DNA of 64,000 nt from an uncultured Oscillospiraceae bacterium (GTDB taxonomy: Bacteria; Bacillota; Clostridia; Oscillospirales; Oscillospiraceae). The notes beneath the pieces were generated by a model, which was not told where the DNA came from, made no database searches, and worked only from the letters and a program-made list of their open reading frames with translations. Positions within the stretch are counted from its first letter, which is position 1; every line of letters starts with the position of its first letter. Positions 50,551 to 60,014 of the stretch are shown here, piece after piece. The position numbers and the translations under genes are program-made. Where the stretch lies: NCBI GenBank assembly GCA_934552825.1, contig CAKTEQ010000001.1:310001-374000 (forward strand). The letters are read 5' to 3'.

Positions 50551-51756
50551 ATGAAAAAGGTATTGTGCCTGGTCCTGGCTCTCATGATGGTATTCTGCGT
50601 TCTCGCCGGCTGCGGTGATAAGAGCGCCGAACCTGCAAATCCCGGGACAAATGGTGAGACAAACACCGGCAATGAAACAACATCCGATACAGCCGCATTT
50701 AAGCTGGGCGGCACAGCTCCTCTGACAGGCGGCGCCGCAATTTACGGCAACGCTGTCAAGAACGGCGCTCAGATCGCAGTTGACGAGATCAACGCTATGG
50801 ACGACACCGTTAAGTTCGAACTGAACTATCAGGACGATGAGCACGACGCTGAGAAAGCTGTCAACGCTTACAACAACCTGAAGGACTGGGGCGTACAGCT
50901 CTCCCTGGGTTCCGTCACAACAACACCCTGCATCGCGACTTCCGCCGAAACTTACGCAGACCGCATCTTCGCTCTGACACCTTCCGCATCCGCTCCCGCA
51001 GTTATTGAGGGAAAGGACAACATGTTCCAGATGTGCTTCTCCGATACTAACCAGGGTTCCGCATCCGCACAGTATATCTTCGACAATTCTCTGGGTGAGA
51101 AGATCGCCGTCATCTACAAGAGCGACGACAACTACTCCAAGGGCATCTACAACACATTTATGGCAAAGGCCAAGGAGCTGGGTCTTGAGGTCGTCTCCGA
51201 GACAACCTTCACTTCCGACAGCGAGAATGACTTCACTGTTCAGCTGACAGAGGCCAAGAACGCCGGTGCTGATCTGCTGTTCCTGCCCATGTACTATCAG
51301 CCCGCCTCCCTCATCCTCCAGCAGGCAAACGCCATGGGTTATGAGCCCACGTTCTTCGGCGTTGACGGTATGGACGGTATCCTGTCCCTGGAAAACTTCG
51401 ACACATCTCTGGCTGAGGGCGTTATGCTGCTTACTCCCTTCAATGCGGACGCCACGGACGAGCGCACAGTAAGCTTTGTAACAAAGTACAAGGATCTCTA
51501 CGGCGACATACCCAACCAGTTCGCAGCTGACGCATATGACTGCGTGTACGCTTACTACCATGCGATCAAGGCCAGCGGTGCAACACCCGATATGTCCGCT
51601 GAAGAGCTGTGCGACCTCATGATCAAGACATTTACAGACCCCAGCTTCTCTGTTGACGGTCTGACAGGCGACGGCATGACATGGTCCGCAGCAGGCGAGG
51701 TTTCCAAGCAGCCTAAGGGCATGGTCATCGAGAACGGCGCATACGTCGGTATGTAA
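50551..51756 (+). CDS. livJ: Branched-chain amino-acid ABC binding lipoprotein
   Basis: 401 residues: lipoprotein signal with VLAGC, a Gly/Thr/Asn-rich linker, then a type-I LivJ-like binding domain (LTGGAAIYG, LGSVTT, SDTNQGSASA). It captures branched-chain amino acids or related ligands for the LivHMGF complex encoded next. Start 50551 follows AAGGAGA. Codon use indicates strong expression; a partial terminator follows, as is usual for binding proteins made in excess. Confidence 0.93.
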   Translation: MKKVLCLVLALMMVFCVLAGCGDKSAEPANPGTNGETNTGNETTSDTAAFKLGGTAPLTGGAAIYGNAVKNGAQIAVDEINAMDDTVKFELNYQDDEHDAEKAVNAYNNLKDWGVQLSLGSVTTTPCIATSAETYADRIFALTPSASAPAVIEGKDNMFQMCFSDTNQGSASAQYIFDNSLGEKIAVIYKSDDNYSKGIYNTFMAKAKELGLEVVSETTFTSDSENDFTVQLTEAKNAGADLLFLPMYYQPASLILQQANAMGYEPTFFGVDGMDGILSLENFDTSLAEGVMLLTPFNADATDERTVSFVTKYKDLYGDIPNQFAADAYDCVYAYYHAIKASGATPDMSAEELCDLMIKTFTDPSFSVDGLTGDGMTWSAAGEVSKQPKGMVIENGAYVGM

Positions 51757-51799
51757 TTTTCATCCCGGCATATTCTGCGACAATAGAGTTTTAGCTGAT

Positions 51800-51826
51800 G
51801 GGGGCTGCCTGCTTTATGCAGCCCCC
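51800..51826 (+). terminator. Hairpin after livJ
   Basis: Stem GGGGGCTGC / GCAGCCCCC with a 9-base loop followed by GTTTTG; likely partial termination between livJ and livH. Confidence 0.7.
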
Positions 51827-51846
51827 GTTTTGCACAGAAGTTAAAA

Positions 51847-51886
51847 TCATCCGAAAAACCCGTTGGCTCCGTGGCTTTTCGGATGA
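51847..51886 (+). other. Second hairpin between livJ and livH
   Basis: 11-bp perfect stem TCATCCGAAAA / TTTTCGGATGA around an 18-nt loop, 38 bp before livH. It lacks a terminal T-run on the plus strand. It may stabilise the livJ-less mRNA or tune livH expression. Confidence 0.5.
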
Positions 51887-51923
51887 CTTTCACTAATTTT
51901 ATTAAGAAAGAGGTGCAAGCCAT

Positions 51924-52805
51924 ATGACCTTCCTCTCGTACCTCATCGGAGGAATAAGTCTCGGCAGTGTCTATGCCATCATAGCTCTAGGCTATACGAT
52001 GGTCTACGGCATTGCCAAAATGCTGAACTTCGCCCACGGCGATGTTATCATGGTAGGCGCATACGTGTGCTTCTTTGCCTGCTCCAGATTCAGCCTGCCC
52101 CCCCTGGTGGGCGTGCTGCTGGCAATGCTCGTATGTACCATCCTCGGCATCATCATCGAAAAGCTGGCATATAAGCCCCTGCGCAGCGCCACATCCCTGG
52201 CGGTGCTCATCACAGCTATCGGCGTGAGCTACCTGCTTCAGAACGCGGCTCTGCTGCTTTGGACGCCCAACCCGAAGGTATTCTCCTCCGTGGTAGGCAA
52301 CGGCTCCGTAGTTCTGTTTGACGGTCAGCTCACAATAAGCGTGGTGTCCATCGTGACAGTCGCCGCCTGCATCGTCATCATGATCGGTCTTACGCTTTTC
52401 ACAAGTAAGACGAAGATAGGCAAAGCCATGCGCGCCTGCTCTGAGGATAAGGGGGCGGCACAGCTCATGGGCATAAATGTGAACAGGACCATTTCCATCA
52501 CATTCGCCATCGGCTCGGCTCTTGCCGCCGTCGCCGGTGTCCTGCTCTGCTCCGCTTACCCTACCCTCACGCCTACAACAGGCTCCATGCCCGGCATCAA
52601 GGCTTTTACAGCGGCGGTATTCGGCGGCATCGGCTCCATTCCCGGAGCCATGCTCGGCGGTATCCTGCTGGGCATCATCGAGATATTCGCTAAGGCGTAT
52701 ATCTCCACGCAGCTCTCCGACGCGATCGTGTTTGCTGTGCTTATAATCGTTCTGCTCGTCAAGCCTGCCGGTCTTCTCGGCAAGACCGTGCGCGAGAAAG
52801 TCTGA
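51924..52805 (+). CDS. livH: Branched-chain amino-acid ABC permease LivH
   Basis: A 293-residue inner-membrane permease with about 8 helices; GYTMVYGIAKMLNFAHG near the start and GGIGSIPGAMLGG near the end are typical of LivH. It pairs with LivM to form the channel. Start ATG at 51924 after AGAGGTG. Followed by livM after about 10 bp. Confidence 0.95.
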   Translation: MTFLSYLIGGISLGSVYAIIALGYTMVYGIAKMLNFAHGDVIMVGAYVCFFACSRFSLPPLVGVLLAMLVCTILGIIIEKLAYKPLRSATSLAVLITAIGVSYLLQNAALLLWTPNPKVFSSVVGNGSVVLFDGQLTISVVSIVTVAACIVIMIGLTLFTSKTKIGKAMRACSEDKGAAQLMGINVNRTISITFAIGSALAAVAGVLLCSAYPTLTPTTGSMPGIKAFTAAVFGGIGSIPGAMLGGILLGIIEIFAKAYISTQLSDAIVFAVLIIVLLVKPAGLLGKTVREKV

Positions 52806-52815
52806 GGTGAGCGGT

Positions 52816-53907
52816 ATGTTGAACAAGCTGAAAAATATGAAAAAGCGCACACGCTCCAACGCCATAACATACGGCATCGTCATCATCGCTTACGTCGTTA
52901 TCGAGATACTCCTGTCCGGCGGGAAGCTCAGTTCCTCCCTCAAGGGACAGCTCGTGCCCATCTGCGCCTACATAATCATGGCGCTCAGCCTGAACCTCAC
53001 GGTTGGTGTTCTGGGTGAGCTGAGCCTGGGGCATGCCGGCTTCATGAGCGTCGGCGCCTTCGTGGGCAGCGTTACCTGCATCGCTCTCGAAACAGCAATC
53101 CCCATTCCCATGCTCCGCTTCGCGATATCCATCATCGCGGGCGCACTCTTCGCCGGTATCTTCGGCATCCTCATCGGCATTCCTGTGCTGCGTCTCCGGG
53201 GCGACTACCTTGCTATCGTGACGCTGGCATTCGGCGAGATAATCAAGAACATCGTCACCTGCCTCTATGTAGGCGTTGACTCTAACGGTCTGCATGTGAG
53301 CTTCCTCACGAATGCCGACGCGCTGGGGCTCGCCGAGGGCGGCAAGGTCATCATCGACGGTCCTACGGGCGTCGCCGGCATAACCAAGCTGAGCACGTTC
53401 ACCGCGGGTTTCATTCTCATCATGATAACTCTGGTGATAATCCTCAACCTGGTGAACAGCCGTTCCGGACGCGCTATCATGGCCCTGCGCGACAACCGCA
53501 TCGCCGCTGAGAGCGTCGGCATCCCCGTGACAAAGTACAAGCTCATGGCATTCACCACCTCCGCCGCCCTTGCCGGCGCCGCAGGCGTCCTGTTCGCCAT
53601 GAACTATACGACTATCGTCGCGTCCAAGTTCAACTTCAACACCTCCATCCTCGTGCTGGTGTTCGTGGTGCTGGGCGGTCTGGGCAACATGTGGGGCAGC
53701 ATCATCGCCGCTACCGTGCTCACAATCCTCCCCGAACTGCTGCGCGGCTTCAACGACTACCGCATGCTCATTTACGCGATAGTTCTCATCCTTGTCATGC
53801 TGGCTACCAATAACTCCACACTCAAGGGTTATATCTCGGTATTCGGTGAAAAGGTCAAGTCTCTGTTCAGAAGATCCGGAAGGGAGGATAACGTCAATGC
53901 CGAATAA
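52816..53907 (+). CDS. livM: Branched-chain amino-acid ABC permease LivM
   Basis: 363-residue permease. LSLNLTVGVLGELSLGHAGF, GDYLAIVTLAFGEI and GGLGNMWGS match LivM. Start 52816 is chosen for AGGTGAG; GTG 52807 overlaps that RBS. Its end overlaps livG by 11 bp. Confidence 0.95.
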   Translation: MLNKLKNMKKRTRSNAITYGIVIIAYVVIEILLSGGKLSSSLKGQLVPICAYIIMALSLNLTVGVLGELSLGHAGFMSVGAFVGSVTCIALETAIPIPMLRFAISIIAGALFAGIFGILIGIPVLRLRGDYLAIVTLAFGEIIKNIVTCLYVGVDSNGLHVSFLTNADALGLAEGGKVIIDGPTGVAGITKLSTFTAGFILIMITLVIILNLVNSRSGRAIMALRDNRIAAESVGIPVTKYKLMAFTTSAALAGAAGVLFAMNYTTIVASKFNFNTSILVLVFVVLGGLGNMWGSIIAATVLTILPELLRGFNDYRMLIYAIVLILVMLATNNSTLKGYISVFGEKVKSLFRRSGREDNVNAE

Positions 53908-54745
53908 GTACAGTAATTCAAAGCTTGTCGCTGTCCCCTCCAAGTCCATGATCCCCGAGCGTGACATCGACAAATCCCCCGTGCTGGAAACTCATCACCT
54001 CGGCATCGACTTCGGCGGACTTACCGCCGTGGACGACTTTAATCTCACCATTGGCCGCACTGAGATAGCCGGTCTTATCGGTCCCAACGGCGCCGGCAAG
54101 ACGACAGTTTTCAACCTCCTCACAAAGGTTTATCAGCCCACCCGGGGCACCATACTTCTGGACGGTCATGATACAAGCAACATGACCACAGCTCAGATCA
54201 ATAAGGCAGGCATAGCCCGTACCTTCCAGAACATCCGCCTTTTCTCCAACCTCTCTGTTGAGGACAACGTAAAGCTCGGTATGCATAACTCCATTAAATA
54301 CGGCATGTGGTCCTCAATTCTCCGCCTGCCCAAATACTGGCGCAGCGAGAAGCAGGCTCATGAGCGCGCCATGGAACTGCTGAGCATCTTCGATATGGAT
54401 AATATGGCGGGCGCTCAGGCAGGTTCTCTGCCCTACGGCGCCCAGCGCCGTCTGGAGATCGTCCGCGCCCTGGCTACAAACCCCAGCCTGCTGCTTCTGG
54501 ATGAACCCGCCGCTGGCATGAACCCCTCCGAGACGGCGGAGCTCATGGACAATATCGTTAAGGTTCGCAATACCTTCGGCATCGCCATAATGCTCATCGA
54601 GCACGACATGAATCTCGTAATGGGCATCTGCGAGGGTATATGCGTGCTGAACTTCGGCAAGGTGATAGCCAAGGGCTCGCCCGCCGAGATACAGAACAAC
54701 CCCGTTGTTATCGAAGCCTATCTGGGCAAGAAAAAGGAGGGATGA
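53897..54745 (+). CDS. livG: Branched-chain amino-acid ABC ATPase LivG
   Basis: 282 residues. Walker A GPNGAGKTT, Q-loop FQNIRLF, a signature LPYGAQRRLEI (the usual LSxGQ serine is replaced by Tyr-Gly-Ala-Gln, common in LivG), Walker B LLLLDEPAAGMNP and H-loop EHDMNLVM. The N-terminus has about 25 extra residues before the first strand. Start 53897 follows GGGAGG. Confidence 0.95.
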   Translation: MPNKYSNSKLVAVPSKSMIPERDIDKSPVLETHHLGIDFGGLTAVDDFNLTIGRTEIAGLIGPNGAGKTTVFNLLTKVYQPTRGTILLDGHDTSNMTTAQINKAGIARTFQNIRLFSNLSVEDNVKLGMHNSIKYGMWSSILRLPKYWRSEKQAHERAMELLSIFDMDNMAGAQAGSLPYGAQRRLEIVRALATNPSLLLLDEPAAGMNPSETAELMDNIVKVRNTFGIAIMLIEHDMNLVMGICEGICVLNFGKVIAKGSPAEIQNNPVVIEAYLGKKKEG

Positions 54746-54749
54746 CCAA

Positions 54750-55451
54750 ATGCTGCTGAAAATCGATGACATTAACGTCTATTACGGAGCCATTCATGCT
54801 GTCAAGGGCGTCTCCCTCCAGGTCGATGAGGGTGAGATCGTCACCCTCATCGGTGCAAACGGAGCCGGCAAGAGCACGATACTCAACACTATATCCGGAC
54901 TTCTCAGAGCAAAAACCGGCTCTATCACCTTTATGGACAGGGACATTTCCTCCGTTGCCCCTCATAAGATAGTGGAGCTGGGTCTCGCCCAGTGCCCCGA
55001 GGGACGCCGCATCTTCGCTCAGATGAGCGTGGAGGAAAATCTCGAGATGGGTGCTTACACAAAGGCCCGCATCACCGCAGCGAACCTGGCAAGGGTCTAT
55101 GAGCAGTTCCCCCGCCTGAAGGAGCGCCGCCGCCAGGTCGCGGGCACGCTCTCCGGCGGTGAGCAGCAGATGCTGGCTATGGGGCGCGCACTCATGAGCG
55201 AGCCTAAGCTGCTGATGCTGGATGAGCCCTCCATGGGTCTTGCGCCTATTCTCGTTGAACAGATCTTTGACATTATCCGGGAGCTGCACAAGGCCGGTAC
55301 AACTATCCTCCTTGTTGAACAGAACGCCCAGATGGCACTGTCTATCGCGGACAGAGCCTACGTCCTTGAGACCGGCAAGATCAGCATGAGCGGTACGGGC
55401 AAGGAGCTCGCCGCCTCCGACGAAATACGCAAAGCCTACCTCGGCGGCTGA
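54750..55451 (+). CDS. livF: Branched-chain amino-acid ABC ATPase LivF
   Basis: 233 residues, second ATPase of the LivFG dimer: Walker A GANGAGKST, FAQMSVEENLEMG, signature LSGGEQQMLA, Walker B LMLDEPSMGLAP and H-loop VEQNAQMAL. RBS AAGGAGG, 4 bp after livG. It ends the operon before a strong terminator. Confidence 0.96.
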   Translation: MLLKIDDINVYYGAIHAVKGVSLQVDEGEIVTLIGANGAGKSTILNTISGLLRAKTGSITFMDRDISSVAPHKIVELGLAQCPEGRRIFAQMSVEENLEMGAYTKARITAANLARVYEQFPRLKERRRQVAGTLSGGEQQMLAMGRALMSEPKLLMLDEPSMGLAPILVEQIFDIIRELHKAGTTILLVEQNAQMALSIADRAYVLETGKISMSGTGKELAASDEIRKAYLGG

Positions 55452-55466
55452 ACACCAACATAGTCA

Positions 55467-55503
55467 AAACCGGCACAGACGTTCATCTCGTCTGTGCCGG
55501 TTT
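55467..55503 (+). terminator. Terminator of the liv operon
   Basis: 15-bp perfect stem AAACCGGCACAGACG with a 7-base loop and a T-containing tail. Confidence 0.85.
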
Positions 55504-55593
55504 GTATTCTCCGCACACTGCTCGCGAGCTTCCTCCAGAAGTTCGCGAGCAGATCGGGCGTATACCGGCATGAACCCCGTAGGCGCGCAAGGG

Positions 55594-55639
55594 AAGCAAA
55601 AAGCAGCAGCGTGAAATTTCACGCTGCCGCTTTTTGCTT
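55594..55639 (-). terminator. Terminator of lepA
   Basis: Extended stem beginning AAGCAAAAAGC, with one interruption and a central GTGAAATTTCAC; it overlaps the lepA stop codon. Confidence 0.75.
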
Positions 55640-57443
55640 ATTCGTCCAGCTTGAGCACCGCCAGGAACGCCTCTGTGGGCACCTGCACCGTACCGAGGCT
55701 GCGCATCTTTTTCTTGCCTTCCTTCTGCTTTTCCAACAGCTTTTTCTTTCTGGTGATATCGCCGCCGTAGCACTTCGCAAGCACGTCCTTGCGTACCGCC
55801 TTGATAGTCTCCCGGGCGATTATCCTGCCGCCTATCGCCGCCTGAATGGGTACCTCGAACTGCTGGCGGGGGATATTCTCCTTGAGCTTCTCGCACAGAC
55901 GCCGCGCCCTGGGGTATGCCTTATCCTTGTGGGCGATAAAGCTCAGGGCGTCCACCTGATCGCCGTTGAGGAGCAGGTCCACCTTGACCAGCTCGCTGGG
56001 GCGGTAATCACTCAGCTCATAGTCCAGAGAGGCATAGCCCTTCGTGTTCGCCTTAAGTGTATCAAAGAAATCGTAGATTATCTCGTTAAGGGGCATCTGG
56101 TAGTGCATTTCAACGAGGTGCGTGTCAAGGTACTGCATGTCCTTGAACTCGCCGCGCCTGTTCTGGCACAGGGGCATGATATTGCCGACGTACTCCTGAG
56201 GCGTGATTATAGTCACCTTCACATACGGTTCCAGGGCCTCCGCAATGGTGGAGACCTCCGGGTAATTGTGGGGATTATCCACGTAGACTGTGGTTCCGTC
56301 TGTCTTCTTTATCTCGTATATGACAGAGGGCAGAGTCGTGACCAGGTCAAGATCAAATTCTCTCTCCAGCCGCTCCTGGATAACCTCCATATGCAGCATT
56401 CCGAGGAATCCCACCCGGAAACCGAAGCCGAGCGCCACCGAGCTCTCCGGCTCAAAGGAGAGTGATGCGTCGTTCAGCTGGAGCTTCTCCAGGGCGTCGC
56501 GCAGGTCGGGATATTTGCTGCCGTCCTCGGTATATATACCGCAGTAGACCATGGGCTGCACGTGACGATAGCCTGGCAGCGGCTCCGAGCAGGGAGTCTC
56601 CGCCCCTGTGACCGTATCGCCCACCTTGGTATCCCGTACGTTTTTGATGCTCGCCGTAAAGTATCCGACCTGCCCGGCGGATAGACTCTCCGTCTCCTCC
56701 ATGCCAAATGGGCGCAGCAGGCCGCACTCTACTACCTTATATACCATGCCGGTGCTCATGAGCTTTATGTCCATGCCGGTCTTTATCTCGCCGTCCATAA
56801 TACGCATATAGACGATAACGCCGCGGTAGCTGTCGTAAGCGCTGTCGAATATCAGGGCGCGCAGGGGCTTTTTCTCGTCGCCGCCAGGTGCGGGCACATG
56901 CTTGACTATATCCTCCAGCACAGCGTCGATATTGATGCCCATCTTTGCGCTTATCTCCGGAGCCTCCATGGCGTCCAGACCGATTATATTCTCGATCTCC
57001 TCCTTCACCATTTCCGGATTTGCGGCGGGCAGGTCTATCTTGTTTATCACCGGGCGTATCTCCAGGTCGTGCTCCATGGCAAGATATGTATTCGCCAGAG
57101 TCTGTGCCTCTATGCCCTGAGTAGCGTCAACCACCAGGACCGCGCCCTCGCAGGCAGCAAGGGATCTTGACACCTCATAGTTGAAGTCCACGTGCCCCGG
57201 CGTGTCTATGAGGTTGAGGGTATATGTCTCTCCATCCTGCGCCTTATAGCTGAATGTCACGGCGCGGGCTTTGATCGTTATGCCGCGCTCCCGCTCCAGG
57301 TCCATGTTGTCCAGGAGCTGGTCCTCCATGTCCCGCTCGGCGACGGCGCCGCACTTCTCCAGCAGGCGGTCCGCCAAAGTGCTCTTGCCGTGGTCAATGT
57401 GGGCAATTATGGAAAAATTCCTTATCTTGTCTCTTCCTGTCAT
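55638..57443 (-). CDS. lepA: Elongation factor 4 (LepA)
   Basis: A 601-residue translational GTPase that acts on stalled ribosomes and back-translocates. G1 AHIDHGKST, G3 DTPGHVDF and G4 NKIDLP are intact, with the LepA-specific C-terminal domain (about 480-601, ending with KKKLLEKQKEGKKKM). Length is typical. It follows an XRE regulator gene by 20 bp and could share its promoter. Confidence 0.97.
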   Translation of the reverse strand: MTGRDKIRNFSIIAHIDHGKSTLADRLLEKCGAVAERDMEDQLLDNMDLERERGITIKARAVTFSYKAQDGETYTLNLIDTPGHVDFNYEVSRSLAACEGAVLVVDATQGIEAQTLANTYLAMEHDLEIRPVINKIDLPAANPEMVKEEIENIIGLDAMEAPEISAKMGINIDAVLEDIVKHVPAPGGDEKKPLRALIFDSAYDSYRGVIVYMRIMDGEIKTGMDIKLMSTGMVYKVVECGLLRPFGMEETESLSAGQVGYFTASIKNVRDTKVGDTVTGAETPCSEPLPGYRHVQPMVYCGIYTEDGSKYPDLRDALEKLQLNDASLSFEPESSVALGFGFRVGFLGMLHMEVIQERLEREFDLDLVTTLPSVIYEIKKTDGTTVYVDNPHNYPEVSTIAEALEPYVKVTIITPQEYVGNIMPLCQNRRGEFKDMQYLDTHLVEMHYQMPLNEIIYDFFDTLKANTKGYASLDYELSDYRPSELVKVDLLLNGDQVDALSFIAHKDKAYPRARRLCEKLKENIPRQQFEVPIQAAIGGRIIARETIKAVRKDVLAKCYGGDITRKKKLLEKQKEGKKKMRSLGTVQVPTEAFLAVLKLDE

Positions 57444-57463
57444 ATATATCTTACCTCAAAACT

Positions 57464-58000
57464 TTATTTCAAAAAATCGGCAGTCTGCCGCTCCACTTCA
57501 CGCAGCATATCCTTAAGCCCCTGGAATTTCTCCGGGAACACCTTCTTCAGCGCTTCCAGCCGCTCGCCCACATCAGTGGCGCTTATGGCGGCTTTCGCCA
57601 GGCAGCAATCCGCATACGCCTTCACGCCCCCCGCCTGAAAGGTCTTTTCGTCCAGTTCGAACAGCTCCGGCATCTCCGCCGTCATGCGCAGCAGGCAGTA
57701 CATCTCCGCCGTGAGAGCAGGGCGCATCTGTTCACTGTCCATAAGGGAACAGACGGCGTTCATCACCTGCATCTCCAGGCTTTCGTTCTCCAGACTGCTC
57801 AGCCCCAGCAGAAAATCCGTACTCACACCGTACAGCTTCGCCGCCCGGGCGACAAAATCCAGCCCCGGCTCACGGATGCCCTTTTCGTAATGGCTCAGCA
57901 GCGCCTGGGAAATATGCAGTTTCTCAGCCATGGCTTTCTGGCTGTATCCCCGTTCCTTGCGAAGCAGGGAGAGCCTCTGGGCAAAGCTGAATACCTCCAC
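57464..58000 (-). CDS. XRE-family HTH regulator
   Basis: 178 residues: an N-terminal Cro/C1-type helix-turn-helix (about 8-62; LRKERGYSQKAMAEKLHISQALLSHYE) and a C-terminal helical region of unknown function with cysteines in YADCCLAK. GTG at 58000 is chosen because GGAGGG is 6 bp ahead; a TTG at 58018 is possible. It is divergent from pduL, so it may control that gene or itself. Confidence 0.85.
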   Translation of the reverse strand: MEVFSFAQRLSLLRKERGYSQKAMAEKLHISQALLSHYEKGIREPGLDFVARAAKLYGVSTDFLLGLSSLENESLEMQVMNAVCSLMDSEQMRPALTAEMYCLLRMTAEMPELFELDEKTFQAGGVKAYADCCLAKAAISATDVGERLEALKKVFPEKFQGLKDMLREVERQTADFLK

Positions 58001-58032
58001 CTCTATCCCTCCGTCCAAAAGATAATACCGAT

Positions 58033-58061
58033 AGTATATATTTTTTGCCTCTTTTTGTAAA
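58033..58061 (-). promoter_or_regulatory. Promoter of the XRE gene
   Basis: Minus-strand TTTACA (58056-58061), 17 bp, TATACT (58033-58038). Confidence 0.55.
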
Positions 58062-58110
58062 GCTCTCCCGTCAAATTCCGAAAAAAAGACTAAAAAAGAC
58101 GTTTTCCCCC

Positions 58111-58138
58111 TTGAAGAAATCCTCCGCGCGTGTATAAT
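58111..58138 (+). promoter_or_regulatory. Promoter of pduL
   Basis: TTGAAG (58111-58116), 16 bp, TATAAT (58133-58138), 66 bp before the start codon. Confidence 0.6.
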
Positions 58139-58204
58139 ATAACTTTAGGAATGCTGGTTCTTTATCAGTAGAGAACTGAAATATTGAAAGTGAGGAAATA
58201 CATC

Positions 58205-58795
58205 ATGGCAAATCTTATGGTTGAAATTGAAGGCTCCGGCCGTCACGTTCATCTGACAGACGAAGCTGCTATCAAGCTGTTCGGCACAGCCGATCTGCCC
58301 CAGAAGCGCTCTCTGACTATCCCCGGCGCATTTGTTTACGACGTCAAGGTCGATCTCATCGGCGCTGACGGCAAGACAATCAAGGGTGTCGGCGTTCTCG
58401 GCCCCCACAGAAAGGACGTTCAGGTTGAGCTGAGCTTCACAGACGCACGTCTGCTGGGCATCGAGCCCCCCATCCGCAACTCCGGCGACACAAAGGGCTC
58501 CGCACCCATCACTATCGTCGGCCCCAAGGGCACTCTGGAGTGCGCAGAAGGCGCTATCGTAGCTAACCGCCACATCCACATGAGCCCCTCCACAGCTGAG
58601 AAGTACGGCTTCAAGGATAAGGAAGAGGTCCAGGTCAAGATCGCCGGTCAGCGCGGTCTCACCTTCGACAACGTCCTCATCCGCGTTGCAGGCAACGAGA
58701 TCCCCGACAGCATGCACATCGACTATGATGAGCAGAACGCTGCTGGTCTGCGCCAGAAGCCCTTCATGGGTGAAGTCATCAAGTACAACAAGTAA
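58205..58795 (+). CDS. pduL: PduL-type phosphate acyltransferase
   Basis: 196 residues. Two tandem domains carry the zinc-binding histidine motifs GRHVHLT (19-25) and ANRHIHMSP, with the metal-site region at QRGLTFDNV. PduL interconverts acyl-CoA and acyl-phosphate (propanoyl or acetyl) and can replace Pta. No microcompartment shell gene is near, and the N-terminal encapsulation peptide is lacking, so it is probably a cytosolic phosphotransacetylase. Narrow codon use suggests strong expression. Start 58205 has GTGAGG upstream. Confidence 0.93.
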   Translation: MANLMVEIEGSGRHVHLTDEAAIKLFGTADLPQKRSLTIPGAFVYDVKVDLIGADGKTIKGVGVLGPHRKDVQVELSFTDARLLGIEPPIRNSGDTKGSAPITIVGPKGTLECAEGAIVANRHIHMSPSTAEKYGFKDKEEVQVKIAGQRGLTFDNVLIRVAGNEIPDSMHIDYDEQNAAGLRQKPFMGEVIKYNK

Positions 58796-58820
58796 TTGAC
58801 GACTGACTTAATCAAAAACG

Positions 58821-58848
58821 AACACCCCGGGAGAATTCCCGGGGTGTT
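58821..58848. terminator. Bidirectional terminator
   Basis: 12-bp perfect stem AACACCCCGGGA with loop GAAT and T-run, between converging pduL and the alcohol dehydrogenase gene. Confidence 0.85.
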
Positions 58849-58859
58849 TTCTTATTCTC

Positions 58860-60014
58860 TCACTGGGCGAGATAGAATATCTCCTCGATCTCGTCCGGTG
58901 TGTGAGGTCTGGAGAAGCCCACCACAGTACCATGCTCCGCCATGGCGCGGAACTTGCTGCTGTCTATGCCGATATCACTCAGGCGCGTGGGCATATCCAG
59001 GCTCTTGAAGAAGCGTTCCAAGCGGCATATGCCCTCCTCGATTATTGCGTCCTCGTCTCCGAACCACATGTCCACATCCCATACACGCACGGCGAACTGG
59101 ACAAAGAGCTTTTTCCGCTCAGGAGCGATGAACCGGCACCACGCCGGGAATATCATCGCCAGCCCCGCGCCGTGGGCTATGTCATATTCAGCACTCAGCT
59201 CGTGCTCAATGTTGTGGGCAGCCCAGTCCTGGTCACGCCCGACGCCGAAGAAGTCGTTATGGGCGATAGTCCCCGCCCACATCAGCTCTCCTCTGGCGTC
59301 GTAGTCCTCAGGGTTCTTCATCACGACACCCGCGTTGTAGATTATGGAGCGCATTATCCCCTCGCAGAGCCGGTCCGTAAGGTCCGCCTTCTCCATATGG
59401 GCGAGGTATCGCTCCATGACATGGCAGAGCATATCCACTATGCCGCAAGCCGTCTGATACGGCGGGAGCGTGTATGTAAGCTCCGGGTCGAGTATCGCGA
59501 ATTTCGGTCTCGCGTTAAGGGACGCCATGGCGCGCTTATGATGCCCCTCCTCCTTTGTGATTATGAGAGCATGGCTGCTCTCGCTGCCGGAGGCGGGTAT
59601 CGTCACTATCACGCCCAGAGGCAGGCACGGGTTGGGCACCATGCCCTTGTCGAACAAGTCCCACACGTCCCCCTCATAGAGCACGCCGAAGCCGATCGCC
59701 TTTGCGCAGTCCATAACGCTGCCGCCGCCCACGGCGAGAATACAGTCAACTCCCTCCCGGCGGCACAGCTCCACACCCTCGTGCACAAGGCTGAGCCTTG
59801 GGTTTGGCTGTACGCCGCCGAGCTCCACCATTTCAAGTCCTGCGGAACGCAGAGACGCGCAGATCCTGTCATAGAGACCGCTTCTCTTGATAGATCCGCC
59901 GCCATAAACGAGCAGTACCTTTTTGCCCAACTGAGCCATGAGCTCGCCGACCTGGTCTTCCGTACCCCTGCCGAAAATCATGCGCGTGGAATTATCATAT
60001 ACAAAATCTTTCAT
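58860..60014 (-). CDS. Iron-containing alcohol dehydrogenase (butanol-dehydrogenase type)
   Basis: 384 residues, group III dehydrogenase. Cofactor-binding GGGS and VGGGSVMDCAKAI, metal ligands in GIVDMLCHVMERY (Asp and His) and in HNIEHELSAEYDIAHG (His pair). Typically reduces short aldehydes to alcohols with NAD(P)H, like BdhA/YqhD. It is the last gene of a leftward run; its ATG overlaps the stop of the mtnN remnant (ATGA). RBS GGAAGGG. Confidence 0.93.
   Translation of the reverse strand: MKDFVYDNSTRMIFGRGTEDQVGELMAQLGKKVLLVYGGGSIKRSGLYDRICASLRSAGLEMVELGGVQPNPRLSLVHEGVELCRREGVDCILAVGGGSVMDCAKAIGFGVLYEGDVWDLFDKGMVPNPCLPLGVIVTIPASGSESSHALIITKEEGHHKRAMASLNARPKFAILDPELTYTLPPYQTACGIVDMLCHVMERYLAHMEKADLTDRLCEGIMRSIIYNAGVVMKNPEDYDARGELMWAGTIAHNDFFGVGRDQDWAAHNIEHELSAEYDIAHGAGLAMIFPAWCRFIAPERKKLFVQFAVRVWDVDMWFGDEDAIIEEGICRLERFFKSLDMPTRLSDIGIDSSKFRAMAEHGTVVGFSRPHTPDEIEEIFYLAQ

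Noticed and set aside
52759..53973. 404-codon antisense frame across livM
   Set aside because: Shadow of a clear permease gene.
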